DNA from: Massilia psychrophila
Lineage (GTDB): Bacteria; Pseudomonadota; Gammaproteobacteria; Burkholderiales; Burkholderiaceae_D
Reading direction: 5' to 3'
DNA length: 64,000 nucleotides
NCBI RefSeq assembly: GCF_002760665.1
Contig: NZ_PDOB01000018.1
Coordinates: 1 to 64,000 of the forward strand
A program made the translations under genes and the position numbers. Of this stretch, positions 11,305 through 20,150 are shown piece after piece. A model generated the notes under the pieces. It ran no database searches, was not told where the DNA came from, and saw only the letters and a list, made by a program, of their open reading frames with translations. Each line of letters starts with the position of its first letter. The stretch's first letter is position 1.

Positions 11305-12447
11305 ATGCAGTTCACAACCAAGCTGATTCCACTTGCCATCGCCATGGCGTTTGCCGGTACTGCCGGTGCGCAAGAGGTCGTCAAAATCGGTCACGTCGCG
11401 CCCATCTCCGGCGCCAGTGCGCACCTGGGCAAGGACAATGAAAACGGCGCGAAGATGGCGATCGAAGAGTTGAACGCCAAGGGTTTCATGCTCAACGGCA
11501 AAAAAGTCACCCTGCAGTTGCTGACCGAAGACGACGCCGCCGATCCAAAGCAAGGCACGGCAGTGGCTCAGAAACTGGTCGACGCCAAGGTCAACGGCGT
11601 GATCGGCCACCTGAACTCGGGTACCACGGTGCCTGCTTCACGCATCTACAACGATGCCGGCATTCCACAGATTTCGCCATCGGCCACGACCCCGACGTAC
11701 ACCAAGCAAGGCTTCCAGGGCGCGTTCCGCGTGGTTGCCAATGACAACAAGCTCGGCGGCACGCTGGGCCGCTACGCAGTCGATAAGCTTGGTGCCAAGA
11801 GCATTGCCGTGATCGACGACCGCACTGCCTACGGCCAAGGTGTGGCAGACGAATTCATCAAGGGCGCGAAAGCCAAGTTTCCGGGCGTGAAGATGGTCGG
11901 CAAGGAATTTACGAATGCCAACGCGACCGACTTCACCGCCATCCTCACCTCGATCAAGGCCAAGAAGCCTGACCTGATCTTTTTCGGCGGCATGGATTCG
12001 GTGGGCGGCCCGATGCTCAAGCAAATGAAAGCGCTCGGCATCAACGCCAAGTTCATGGGCGGCGACGGCATCTGTACCGAAGCACTGGCGCGCCTGGCCG
12101 GCGACGGCATCGGCGAAGCCAACGTGACGTGCGCCGAAGCGGGCGGCGTTCAAGGCGCGCAAGAGAAGGTGTTGGCAGACTTCACGACACGCTACAAAAA
12201 GAAATACAACGCCGACGTCCAGATCTACGCGCCGTACGTCTACGACGCGGTAATGGTGATGGCGACGGCAATGCAGAACGCCAAGTCGGCCGACCCGGCC
12301 AAGTACCTGCCGGAACTGAAGAAGATCAAGTACCAGGGCGTCACTGGCATGGTCCAGTTCGACAACTTCGGCGACATCAAGGACGGCTCGCTGACCCTGT
12401 TTACATACAAAAGCGGCAAGAAGACCAAGATAGAAGTGGTGCGGTAA
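11305..12447 (+). CDS. Branched-chain amino acid ABC transporter, periplasmic binding protein
   Basis: LivJ/LivK-type solute-binding protein, 380 residues, delivering leucine/isoleucine/valine or related compounds to an ABC permease. Signal peptide MQFTTKLIPLAIAMAFAGTAGAQ, then VVKIGHVAPISGASAHLGKDNENGAKMAIEELNA, the type-I periplasmic fold start, and the ligand-loop region SGTTVPASRIYNDAGIPQISPSATTPTYT. ATG 11305 is chosen because GGAG lies 7 nt upstream; the in-frame ATG at 11299 is only 1 nt from it. No permease or ATPase genes lie in the window, so it is an orphan here. A strong bidirectional terminator follows. Confidence 0.92.
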   Translation: MQFTTKLIPLAIAMAFAGTAGAQEVVKIGHVAPISGASAHLGKDNENGAKMAIEELNAKGFMLNGKKVTLQLLTEDDAADPKQGTAVAQKLVDAKVNGVIGHLNSGTTVPASRIYNDAGIPQISPSATTPTYTKQGFQGAFRVVANDNKLGGTLGRYAVDKLGAKSIAVIDDRTAYGQGVADEFIKGAKAKFPGVKMVGKEFTNANATDFTAILTSIKAKKPDLIFFGGMDSVGGPMLKQMKALGINAKFMGGDGICTEALARLAGDGIGEANVTCAEAGGVQGAQEKVLADFTTRYKKKYNADVQIYAPYVYDAVMVMATAMQNAKSADPAKYLPELKKIKYQGVTGMVQFDNFGDIKDGSLTLFTYKSGKKTKIEVVR

Positions 12448-12500
12448 ATTGTAGTGAAGTAACACTCCCGTCCCCTGCGGCTGCGGCCGAGGGGGACATA

Positions 12501-12537
12501 AAAAAAGCGCGCTGGCTTCGGCCAGCGCGCTTTTTGC
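12501..12537. terminator. Bidirectional rho-independent terminator
   Basis: A perfect 11-bp stem AGCGCGCTGGC (12506-12516) / GCCAGCGCGCT (12521-12531) with a UUCG-type loop, an A-run before and a T-run after. It sits between the convergent livK-like and cytochrome c genes and would serve both. Confidence 0.92.
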
Positions 12538-12567
12538 TTTTAATTACGCCGTTCAACTCGATGCAAA

Positions 12568-12876
12568 TTATTTTTGCGCCATGATCCACTTGACCAGGGT
12601 GCGCGCTTCAGCTTCGCTGACCTGTGGATTGGCTGGCATCGGCACCGCGCCCCAGGCGCCGGAGCCGCCCTTGAGCACTTTGCCAACCAATTTGTCCTCG
12701 GCATCTTTTTGACCAGTATATTTCGCGGCCACATCCTTGTATGCAGGGCCGAGCACCTTATTGGCGACAGCGTGACAAGCCATGCAATTTTTTGCTTTCG
12801 CCAAATCGGCATTTGCCATCGCGCCGGTCGACACCATCGCCGACAGCATCATGCACAACATCAGTGAACGTTTCAT
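12568..12876 (-). CDS. Periplasmic c-type cytochrome (c551/c552 class)
   Basis: Small electron carrier of 102 residues. Signal peptide MKRSLMLCMMLSAMVSTGAMA, heme-binding CMACH (about 31-35), LGPAY after it, and the distal methionine in VPMPAN (about 79-83); KWIMAQK closes the fold. This is the class I short cytochrome c pattern that donates electrons to terminal oxidases or nitrite reductases; the partner is not evident from neighbours. ATG 12876 has GGAG 6 nt upstream. Confidence 0.92.
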   Translation of the reverse strand: MKRSLMLCMMLSAMVSTGAMANADLAKAKNCMACHAVANKVLGPAYKDVAAKYTGQKDAEDKLVGKVLKGGSGAWGAVPMPANPQVSEAEARTLVKWIMAQK

Positions 12877-13071
12877 CTATTTCTCCAAAGGTGACAACTT
12901 GAAACACATTCTACCGCGTTTTGGGCAACACAAAAAAACGGTGACCTAGATCTTTAACGCTTGAAATGGGCAACAGGTTGACCTGTTTGACTCCCGCGGA
13001 TTGCGATTTATTGCCACGCGGAACTGAAACTTTTGTAAAATATAGAGATGGCGTAAACAAGGAGCTCCCCC

Positions 13072-13296
13072 ATGCCGCTGATTATCATCATTGCACTACT
13101 GGTTGGCCTGCGCTTTTTTGACGTGTGGCGGTTTGCCGAAATGTCCTGGTGGTGGATCGCCGGCCTGATGGGATTCGCCTTCATCTGGTTCGAGTTCATC
13201 GAAAAGATGCTCGGCCTCGACAAGAAGAAAGAGCACAACGCCGACGAGCAGCGCCGCAAGGACCGCGTCAAGCAAGCGTTTAACAAGCGAAAATGA
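13072..13296 (+). CDS. Small Trp-rich membrane protein (TIGR04438-like)
   Basis: 74 residues: a hydrophobic N-terminus MPLIIIIALLVGLRFF, then WRFAEMSWWWIAGLMGFAFIWFEFIEKM as a second membrane segment, and a strongly charged tail ending KQAFNKRK. This matches the Trp-rich small proteins that occur next to metabolic genes in Burkholderiales (TIGR04438). Role unknown. AAGGAG lies 7 nt before the ATG. A hairpin overlaps its stop codon. Confidence 0.85.
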   Translation: MPLIIIIALLVGLRFFDVWRFAEMSWWWIAGLMGFAFIWFEFIEKMLGLDKKKEHNADEQRRKDRVKQAFNKRK

Positions 13297-13319
13297 AAAT
13301 GCGGTCTGACCGCATTTTC
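13295..13319. terminator. Hairpin at the convergent end of the Trp-rich gene and ilvD
   Basis: A perfect 11-bp inverted repeat GAAAATGCGGT (13295-13305) / ACCGCATTTTC (13309-13319) with a 3-nt loop. The stem begins with AAAA and ends with TTTT, so it can act as a bidirectional terminator. Its centre GGTCTGACC resembles the hairpin at 23902-23926. Confidence 0.7.
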
Positions 13320-13345
13320 GGTTGAGGATGACGTACCGCAGGCGC

Positions 13346-15031
13346 TTACCCCGTAACGGCGCCCTTGCTGGCCGACGACGTTAGCGCGGCGAACTTGGCC
13401 AGCACGCCACGCGTGTAGCGCGGCGCCGGCTGCTTCCAGAGCTCTCTGCGGCGGGCGATTTCTTCGTCGGCCACGTTCAGCTGGATCAGCAACTGGCGCG
13501 CGTCGATCGTCACCGAATCGCCCTCTTCCACCAGCGCAATGACGCCGCCTTCGAAGGCTTCCGGCGCGACGTGCCCGACCACCATCCCCCAGGTGCCGCC
13601 CGAAAAACGGCCATCGGTGATCAAGCCGACCGATTCGCCCAGCCCCTTGCCGATCAGCGCGGCGGTCGGCGCCAGCATTTCCGGCATGCCCGGCCCGCCT
13701 TTCGGGCCAAGATAGCGCAACACCAGCACGTCGCCCGGCTGGATGGCGTCGGCCAGGATCGCGTCCATCGCCGTGTATTCGTCGTCGAACACGCGCGCCG
13801 GCCCGGTGATCACGGGATTTTTCAGGCCCGAAATTTTCGCCACGCAGCCTTCCGGCGACAGGTTACCCTTTAGCACGGCGAGGTGGCCCTGGGCGTACAG
13901 CGCCTTGTCGATGGTGCGGATGACGTCCTGGCCGGCCGGCGGCGTCGACGGAATGTCGGCCAACTGCTCGGCAATGGTCTGTCCCGTAATGGTGATGCAG
14001 TCACCGTGGAGCATGCCGGCGTCGAGCAGCAGTTTCATCACTTGCGGGATGCCGCCGGCCTTGTGCAGGTCGGTTGCGACGTACTGGCCGGACGGCTTCA
14101 GGTTGCAGATGACCGGCACCTTCAGGCGCACGCGCTCGAAGTCGTCGAGCGTCCATTCGACTTCAGCCGCGTAGGCGATCGCCAGGTAGTGCAGCACCGC
14201 GTTGGTCGAGCCGCCGGTGGCCATGATCAGCGATACCGCGTTCTCGATCGATTTGCGGTTGATGATGTCGCGCGGCTTGAGGTCGCGCTTGACCGCGTCG
14301 ACCAGCACGCGCGCCGACTCGGCCGCAGAACCGACTTTTTCGTCGTCGGGATTGGCCATCGTCGACGAAAACGGCAGCGCCATGCCGAGCGCCTCGAACG
14401 ACGACGACATGGTGTTGGCGGTGTACATACCGCCGCAGGAACCGGCCGACGGGCAGGCGTTGCGCTCGATGCCGTCGAAGTCTTCCTGCGACATGCGCCC
14501 GGCGGTAAATTCGCCGACTGCCTCGAAGGCCGAGACGATGGTCAGGTCCTTGCCCTTCCAGCGGCCCGGCTTGATGGTGCCGCCGTAGACGTAGATGCCC
14601 GGCACATTGGTGCGCGCCAGGGCGATCATCCCGCCCGGCATGTTCTTGTCGCAGCCGCCGATCACTACGACGCCGTCCATCCACTGGCCGTTGACCGCCG
14701 TTTCGATGCAGTCGGCGATCACTTCGCGCGAAATGAGCGAATACTTCATTCCTTCGGTCCCCATCGACATGCCGTCCGAGATGGTCGGTGTACCGAACAC
14801 CTGGGCATTGCCGCCCGCCTCCTTGATGGTCGAAATGGCGATGTCGGCCAGCTTTTGCAGGCCCGAGTTGCACGGGGTGATGGTCGAGTGGGCATTGGCG
14901 ACGCCGATCATCGGCTTGACGAAGTCTTCTGTCTCGTAACCCATCGCGTAGTACATCGAACGGTTCGGGCTGCGCGAGACGCCCTCGGTGATGTTGCGGG
15001 AACGACGGTTGTAGCGGGGCTGGTCGGCCAT
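13346..15031 (-). CDS. ilvD: Dihydroxy-acid dehydratase
   Basis: Fe-S dehydratase of valine, leucine and isoleucine synthesis (2,3-dihydroxy-3-methylbutanoate to 2-oxoisovalerate). 561 residues. Cluster cysteines are visible in [16 protein letters not shown] and [14 protein letters not shown]; the C-terminal half has [23 protein letters not shown] 15031 is chosen because AGGAG lies 6 nt upstream; an open frame extends to 15139 but adds 36 unrelated residues. Divergent from a LysR gene 125 bp away, which may regulate it. Confidence 0.95.
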   Translation of the reverse strand: MADQPRYNRRSRNITEGVSRSPNRSMYYAMGYETEDFVKPMIGVANAHSTITPCNSGLQKLADIAISTIKEAGGNAQVFGTPTISDGMSMGTEGMKYSLISREVIADCIETAVNGQWMDGVVVIGGCDKNMPGGMIALARTNVPGIYVYGGTIKPGRWKGKDLTIVSAFEAVGEFTAGRMSQEDFDGIERNACPSAGSCGGMYTANTMSSSFEALGMALPFSSTMANPDDEKVGSAAESARVLVDAVKRDLKPRDIINRKSIENAVSLIMATGGSTNAVLHYLAIAYAAEVEWTLDDFERVRLKVPVICNLKPSGQYVATDLHKAGGIPQVMKLLLDAGMLHGDCITITGQTIAEQLADIPSTPPAGQDVIRTIDKALYAQGHLAVLKGNLSPEGCVAKISGLKNPVITGPARVFDDEYTAMDAILADAIQPGDVLVLRYLGPKGGPGMPEMLAPTAALIGKGLGESVGLITDGRFSGGTWGMVVGHVAPEAFEGGVIALVEEGDSVTIDARQLLIQLNVADEEIARRRELWKQPAPRYTRGVLAKFAALTSSASKGAVTG

Positions 15032-15156
15032 GGTGAACTCCTGTTGATCGATGGTGTGAGAATGCCTTGCCCGCCACCCCAAGTCAAATAGTTGATTCGC
15101 GTGTCTGTGAGTCGTAAAATGTATCAATCGCATCGACACACCGCATAACAGATATT

Positions 15157-16059
15157 ATGAACATTGATCTGCGCCAGCTGCGCTATTTCGTCAGCGTTGC
15201 CGAAGAACTGCATTTCGGCCGCGCCGCCACACGACTGCACATGACCCAGCCGCCGCTGTCGCAGACTATCCTGGCACTCGAGGAAGCGTTGGGCGCGCCG
15301 CTGTTCCTGCGCAGCCGCCGCAGCGTGGCACTCACGCCCGCCGGGCGCGCGCTGCTGCCCGAAGCGCGCCGCATGCTGGCCCGGGCGGCCGATCTGCCCG
15401 AACTGGTGCGGCGCGCCGCCAGCGGAGAATCGGGCCGGCTTTCACTGGCGTTTGTCTCCTCGGCCGACTACAGCGTGCTGCCGCCTTTCCTGCGCAGCTA
15501 CCGCGTGCAGTACCCGCAAGTGGCAATCAGCCTGCAGGAAGCGACGTCCGACGTGCAGGTCGACGAACTGCTGCACAACCGGGTCGACGCGGGCCTGTTG
15601 ATCCCGCCGCTGCCCGACAAGGCGCGCGTCGAGCTCGACTACCTGAAGGTGTTCGACGAGCCGTTGATCCTGGCCGCTCCCGCCGGCCTCGACGCCTTAC
15701 GCTTTGGCGGCCCGGTGTGGCTGAAGGACTTGCCGGCGCTGCCCCTGATTATTTTTCCGCGCCCGATCGCCCCCGGCCTGCACGATGCCATCCTGGGCTG
15801 TTTTCGCGGCGCCGGCATGACGCCGGCGATCGGCCAGCAGGCAATCCAGATGCAAACCATCGTCAGCCTGGTGTCGGCAGGCATGGGCCTGGCACTTGTG
15901 CCACAATCCGTGTCCAACCTGATGCGTCCGGGCGTAGAATACCGGGCGCTGCGCGACGTTTCCCCGCAAGTGGAAACCGGCCTGGCCTGGCGCCGCGACA
16001 ACCGCTCGCCAGTGCTGCTGGGCTTTTTGGATTTACTAAGGAAGAACACACCATGCTGA
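15157..16059 (+). CDS. LysR-family transcriptional regulator
   Basis: 300 residues. N-terminal winged HTH (about 1-60: DLRQLRYFVSVAEELHFGRAATRLHMTQPPLSQTI, then LEEALGAPLFLRSRRSVALTPAG), and a C-terminal substrate-binding domain (about 90-295). Divergent from ilvD, so the 15032-15156 interval is the natural place for its operator; LysR regulators divergent from ilvD (IlvR of Caulobacter) are a precedent. The effector is unknown. The last 7 bp overlap lgt, implying cotranscription with lgt. Confidence 0.93.
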   Translation: MNIDLRQLRYFVSVAEELHFGRAATRLHMTQPPLSQTILALEEALGAPLFLRSRRSVALTPAGRALLPEARRMLARAADLPELVRRAASGESGRLSLAFVSSADYSVLPPFLRSYRVQYPQVAISLQEATSDVQVDELLHNRVDAGLLIPPLPDKARVELDYLKVFDEPLILAAPAGLDALRFGGPVWLKDLPALPLIIFPRPIAPGLHDAILGCFRGAGMTPAIGQQAIQMQTIVSLVSAGMGLALVPQSVSNLMRPGVEYRALRDVSPQVETGLAWRRDNRSPVLLGFLDLLRKNTPC

Positions 16060-16916
16060 CCCACCCGATGCCCGACCCCGTGGCGTTCTCGATCGGCCCC
16101 GTACACGTGCATTGGTACGGCCTGATGTACGTACTGGCGTTCGCCATGTTCATCGCCCTCGGCCGCGTGCGCATCGGCCAGCCGCATATCGCCGCCCAGG
16201 GATGGAAGAAGGAAGACCTCGACGACATGCTGTTCTACGGCATGCTCGGCGTGATCGTCGGCGGACGCATGGGCGAAGTGCTGTTTTACACGCCGAAATA
16301 TTTCCTCGAAAATCCGCTCGAGATTTTCATGATCTGGCGTGGCGGCATGTCGTTCCACGGCGGCTTCATCGGCGTCCTCATCGCGATGGCGCTGTGGGCT
16401 CGGAAATCCGGGCATAACTTGCTCGACGTCTACGACTTCATCGCACCACTGGTGCCGCTCGGTTATGCGGCCGGCCGCATGGGTAACTTCATCAACGCCG
16501 AACTGCCCGGCCGCGTCGCCGATGCCAGCCTGCCATGGGCAATGCGCTGGCCGGACACCCACTTCCCGCTGCATCCGGTGCCGGTGTTCCTCGAAGGCTT
16601 GCGCCACCCGTCTCCGCTGTACCAGATGCTGGTCGACGGCTTGCTGGTGTTCATCATCCTGTGGCTGTACGCCCGCAAGCGGCGCCCGCGGCTGGCGGTG
16701 GGCGCCACGTTCACCCTGCTGTACGGCTGCGCGCGTTTCTTTACCGAATACTTCCGCGTGCCGGATTGGCAGGTGACGGTTGCCGGCCTGCCCATCACGT
16801 CGGGCCAGGTGCTGTCGCTGCCGATGGTCGTCGGCGCGCTCGCCATGCTGGTTTGGGCCTACTCGCGCGAGCCGCATGGCGCGCCGGTGCCGCTTGCCGC
16901 CAACAAGAAAACTTAA
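16053..16916 (+). CDS. lgt: Prolipoprotein diacylglyceryl transferase
   Basis: Inner-membrane enzyme that transfers diacylglycerol from phosphatidylglycerol to the lipobox cysteine, the first step of lipoprotein maturation. 287 residues with several membrane segments. Signature parts: HWYGLMYVLAF, YYxPKYF-like FYTPKYFLENP, IWRGGMSFHGGFIGV and AGRMGNFINAELPGR with the conserved Arg and Asn, then SPLYQM. ATG 16053 has AAGGAAG 8 nt upstream and lies inside the end of the LysR gene (7-bp overlap). Confidence 0.96.
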   Translation: MLTHPMPDPVAFSIGPVHVHWYGLMYVLAFAMFIALGRVRIGQPHIAAQGWKKEDLDDMLFYGMLGVIVGGRMGEVLFYTPKYFLENPLEIFMIWRGGMSFHGGFIGVLIAMALWARKSGHNLLDVYDFIAPLVPLGYAAGRMGNFINAELPGRVADASLPWAMRWPDTHFPLHPVPVFLEGLRHPSPLYQMLVDGLLVFIILWLYARKRRPRLAVGATFTLLYGCARFFTEYFRVPDWQVTVAGLPITSGQVLSLPMVVGALAMLVWAYSREPHGAPVPLAANKKT

Positions 16917-16941
16917 GATGCGGATAAGAGCACACCGAACC

Positions 16942-18318
16942 ATGAACCGACTTTCGACGCTGTTATTTTTTGCCGGCGCGCTGGCGCTGCCCTCCGTCCA
17001 CGCCGCCGGCGCACCCGACGGCGCAAGCCTGTACCGGCAGAACTGCGCCCAGTGCCACGGCGAGCAACGCCAGGGCGGCGTGGGGCCAAGCCTGATGGCC
17101 CATGCCGGCAAAGCCAAGGCAGACCAGGCGGGCCTCGCCGCTATCATCGCCAACGGCGCGCCCGCGAAAGGCATGCCGGCCTGGCGTGGCGTCCTCGATG
17201 CGGCCCAGATCGGCGCCATCGCCGATTACTTGACGACAGCGCCGGTCGCTTCGGCCGCCGTCACGACTTATCCCGAATTGGCCAATTTCCGCCTGCCGGC
17301 CGGATTTTCGATCAGCGTGTTCAGCGACCAGGTGCCGAACGCGCGCAGCCTGGCGGTGTCACCAATAGGCGTGGTCTATGTTGGGTCGAGCAAGGCCGGC
17401 AAGGTCTACGCCCTGAGCAGCAGCAAGCAAGACGGTGTCATCGACAAGGTCGTGGTCGTCGCCGAAGGTTTGCAGCAGCCGAACGTCGCGTACCACGACG
17501 GCAGCCTGTATGTCGGCGAGATCGCGCGCGTGCTGCGCTTCGACCGCATTGACAGCAACTTCGAGCGCAAGCCGGCCTACCGGGTCATCAAGGCCGACCT
17601 GCCGAAGGACACCCACCACGGCGCCAAGGCCATCAAGGTCGGCCCGGACGGCAAGTTGTATATCCCGATCGGCGCGCCCTGCAATGTCTGCAACAACGAA
17701 GACCAGGTCTACTCGAAGATCTTCCGGATGGACACCGACGGTTCGCACTTCGAGGAATTTGCCCGCGGCGTGCGCAATTCGGTCGGTCTGGCCTGGCATC
17801 CGGTAACCCGGCAAATGTGGTTCACCGACAATGGGCGCGATTTGCTGGGCGATAACCTGCCTTCGGACAAGCTCAATCTGGCGCCCAAGGCCGGCCTGCA
17901 TTTCGGTTTTCCTTACTGCGCCGGCGGCGTGCTGCCCGACCCCGAATTCGCGGCCGGCCGGCGCTGCGATGAATTCGTGGCGCCGATGGCCAAACTGGGA
18001 CCGCACGTGGCGGCGCTGGGCTTGAATTTTAACGCGGGGACCATGTTCCCCGCGGCCTACAAAAACCAGCTCTTCATCGCCGAGCACGGCTCCTGGAACC
18101 GCAGCCAGAAGAGCGGCTACCGGGTGGCCCTGGTCACCCTGGCCGACAACCAGGTTGCCAGCGATACCGTGTTCATCGACGGCTTTCTGCAAGACGGCGT
18201 GGTGGTCGGGCGCCCGGTCGACATCGCATTCCTGCCTGACGGCTCGATGCTGGTGTCGGACGACTTCCGCGGCCGCGTCTACCGCATCGCGTACAAGGCG
18301 CCGGCGGCCGGCAAATAA
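16942..18318 (+). CDS. Cytochrome c-fused PQQ-type sugar (sorbosone-like) dehydrogenase
   Basis: 458 residues. Signal peptide MNRLSTLLFFAGALALPSVHA, then a cytochrome c domain with CAQCH (about 35-39) and distal Met near GMPAW, then a six-bladed propeller of the glucose/sorbosone dehydrogenase family from about residue 118 (FRLPAGFSISVFSD to FRGRVYRIAY). Visible features are DTHHGAKAIKVGPDGKLYIPIG and the EHGSWNR region typical of that family. Presumably oxidises an aldose or related substrate in the periplasm and passes electrons through its own heme; the substrate is unknown. Start chosen at 16942 for the signal peptide; 16918 is an in-frame alternative. Confidence 0.85.
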   Translation: MNRLSTLLFFAGALALPSVHAAGAPDGASLYRQNCAQCHGEQRQGGVGPSLMAHAGKAKADQAGLAAIIANGAPAKGMPAWRGVLDAAQIGAIADYLTTAPVASAAVTTYPELANFRLPAGFSISVFSDQVPNARSLAVSPIGVVYVGSSKAGKVYALSSSKQDGVIDKVVVVAEGLQQPNVAYHDGSLYVGEIARVLRFDRIDSNFERKPAYRVIKADLPKDTHHGAKAIKVGPDGKLYIPIGAPCNVCNNEDQVYSKIFRMDTDGSHFEEFARGVRNSVGLAWHPVTRQMWFTDNGRDLLGDNLPSDKLNLAPKAGLHFGFPYCAGGVLPDPEFAAGRRCDEFVAPMAKLGPHVAALGLNFNAGTMFPAAYKNQLFIAEHGSWNRSQKSGYRVALVTLADNQVASDTVFIDGFLQDGVVVGRPVDIAFLPDGSMLVSDDFRGRVYRIAYKAPAAGK

Positions 18319-18406
18319 TCCGGGTTGGCGCGCTTGAAGCGGGCTTCGTAGAGCACGTCCGGCGACAGCTCGATGACATACACATGATGGTGGTAGCGGC
18401 GCGCCG

Positions 18407-19228
18407 TCAGCCAACCTGGCGCGCCAGCGCGACGCCTTTCCACAGCATGTAGATCGCCAGCGCGTACAGCAGGAAGGCAAACACCCGGCGCAGCCGCTGT
18501 ACCGGCCAGCGGTGGGCGGTGCGCGCGCCGAGCGGCGCCATGATGACGCTGGCAGTGGCAATCACCGCCAGCGCCGGCAGGTAGACAAAGCCGAGCGAAT
18601 AGGCCGGCAGGCCTGGCGCGTTCGAACCGAAAACCATGTTCGCCAGGGTGCCGGACAGCGCGATCGGAAAGCCGAGCGCGGCGCTGGTAGCCACCGCGCC
18701 ATGGATCCGCACGCCGCACCAGGTCATGAACGGAATCGACACGAAGCCGCCGCCGGCGCCCACCAGGCCGGCCAGCACGCCGATCACGCCGCCGGCGCCG
18801 AACATGCCGGCCGTACCCGGCAAGTCGCGCCGGGTCGCCGGCTTGGCCGGGATCAGCATCTGGGTGGCGGCGACGGCAACGAACAGGCCGAAAAACAGCG
18901 CCAGCACGGTGGTGTTCATCTGCTTGGCGATCTACGGCCCGATCCAGGACCCGGCCAGAATGCCGGGCGAAAGCAGGCGCACGATCGGCCAGCGCACCGC
19001 GCCCTGCAGGTGATGCGCGCGCACCGATGAAATCGACGTAAACAGGATCGTAGCCAGGCAGGTGGCGATCGCCATGTGCACCACCAGTTGCGGCGGAAAT
19101 TGCAGCGACGTGAAGATCATCGTCATGAACGGCACCAGGATCATGCCGCCGCCGATGCCGAGCAGGCCCGCCGCGAAGCCGCCGAAGATCCCCATCGCAC
19201 ACAAGGCCAGCACCAGCGTCCAGGTCAT
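18407..19228 (-). pseudogene. TauE/SafE-family membrane permease interrupted by an in-frame amber codon
   Basis: Read through the stop, this is a 273-codon integral membrane protein of the TauE/SafE (sulfite/sulfonate exporter-like) family, with the two diagnostic repeats GGFAAGLLGIGGGMILVPF (N-half) and GVLAGLVGAGGGFVSIPFM (C-half). After SWIGP a TAG codon (18934-18932) stops translation at codon 99. The frame continues unshifted with IAKQMNTTVLALFFGLF. No frameshift is needed, so this is a single nonsense change, a sequencing error, or suppression. A separate restart at ATG 18919 would give only the second half. Confidence 0.85.
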
Positions 19229-19353
19229 CGAGCGTGTTTCCAGTTGAGCGGGCAGCGCCCGGGTGCGGCATTCTACCGTGCCGCCCGGATGCGCAACGTG
19301 CACTGGTTTTTTCGGCTCGACACGGCGGCGTCGATCATTTTTACGGCCGCGGC

Positions 19354-19821
19354 TTATGCTCTCTGCCGCAGCCGTTTCAGGACCGCTTGCCATTGCCCGG
19401 CGGTGACCGGGGTGATCGACAGCCGGCTGCCCTTTTGCAGCAGCACCATGTCTTCCAGTTCGGGCATCGCGCGCATTTCCGACAAGGGCAGGTAGCGGCC
19501 CGGCTCCAGCGCGCGCACGTCGACCGATATCCAGCGCGGCGCATCCGGCGTCGCTTTCGGGTCGAAGTATTTGCCGTCCGTCTCAAACTGCGAATGGTCC
19601 GGATAAGCGGTGCTGGCCACTTCGGCGATGCCGGCGACGCCTGGCGCGGCGCAGCTGGAGTGATAGAACAGCACACCGTCGCCGGGGGCCATCTGGTCGC
19701 GTAAAAAATTGCGGGCCTGGTAATTGCGCACGCCGAACCAGGCCACCGTGTGCGCTTGTGCCGCCATCACGTCGTCGAAACTGACTTCGTCGGGTTCGGA
19801 TTTCATCAACCAGTACTGCAT
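19354..19821 (-). CDS. EVE domain-containing protein
   Basis: 155 residues forming one EVE (PUA-like) domain: MQYWLMKSEPDEVSFDDV, WFGVRNYQARNFLRDQMAPGDGVLFYHS, GIAEV, WISVDV and SRLSITPVT. EVE proteins bind modified bases in DNA or RNA, and the tight WFGVRNYQARN block is the nucleic-acid contacting region. ATG 19821 is used because the family starts at MxYWLMKSEP and GGAG lies 8 nt upstream; in-frame codons extend upstream to 19851. It lies just beyond the 6S RNA terminator. Confidence 0.93.
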   Translation of the reverse strand: MQYWLMKSEPDEVSFDDVMAAQAHTVAWFGVRNYQARNFLRDQMAPGDGVLFYHSSCAAPGVAGIAEVASTAYPDHSQFETDGKYFDPKATPDAPRWISVDVRALEPGRYLPLSEMRAMPELEDMVLLQKGSRLSITPVTAGQWQAVLKRLRQRA

Positions 19822-19875
19822 GGGCGCCGCTCCGTCGAATACGCCGCGCATGAACTATAAACTGTCAACGCGGAC

Positions 19876-19917
19876 AAAAAAAAACGGTCGCGCATCGAAT
19901 GCGCACAACCGTTTTTT
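19876..19917. terminator. Terminator after 6S RNA
   Basis: An inverted repeat with an A-run on the left and a T-run on the right (AAACGGT...ACCGTTT outer stem, GCGCAT/ATGCGC inner stem at 19890-19904). On the minus strand it ends the 6S RNA transcript. Confidence 0.75.
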
Positions 19918-19926
19918 GCAAAATAA

Positions 19927-20102
19927 AGCCCCGCCTGTGCCGTCTTTGCCGGCATCCCGAACCAAACGGTTCAAGGTGGTCACAGTTAGTTCAATTTCGG
20001 GTTCGTCGGACTAGCGACGCTCACTCCCATCGAACATAATCCCGCAACCGGTGCACATAAATGGTTCAAGGAATATATGGCAATCGCGAACACCGCAGGG
20101 TG
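19927..20102 (-). ncRNA. ssrS: 6S RNA
   Basis: About 175 nt on the minus strand directly downstream of zapA, the conserved location of ssrS in proteobacteria. The 5' end reads CACCCTGCGGTGTTCGCGA and the 3' end GGCACAGGCGGGGCTTT; these pair to close the long rod. Between them lie TTGCCATATATTCCTTGAACC and a purine-rich central part typical of betaproteobacterial 6S RNA. It binds sigma-70 RNA polymerase in stationary phase. The ends are estimated within about 5 nt from the promoter and the 3' stem. Confidence 0.9.
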
Positions 20103-20108
20103 AGACGA

Positions 20109-20136
20109 AGTTTACTCCGATGAACTCACAAGTCAA
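20109..20136 (-). promoter_or_regulatory. ssrS sigma-70 promoter
   Basis: On the minus strand TTGACT (20136-20131) and TAAACT (20114-20109) are separated by 16 bp, and the predicted start falls at about 20102, exactly at the 5' end of the 6S RNA. Confidence 0.75.
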
Positions 20137-20150
20137 ACGAATTTGGCCGT

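Noticed and set aside
13346-15139. N-terminal extension of ilvD to 597 codons
   Set aside because: The extra 36 residues fit no family, while ATG 15031 has a good ribosome site.
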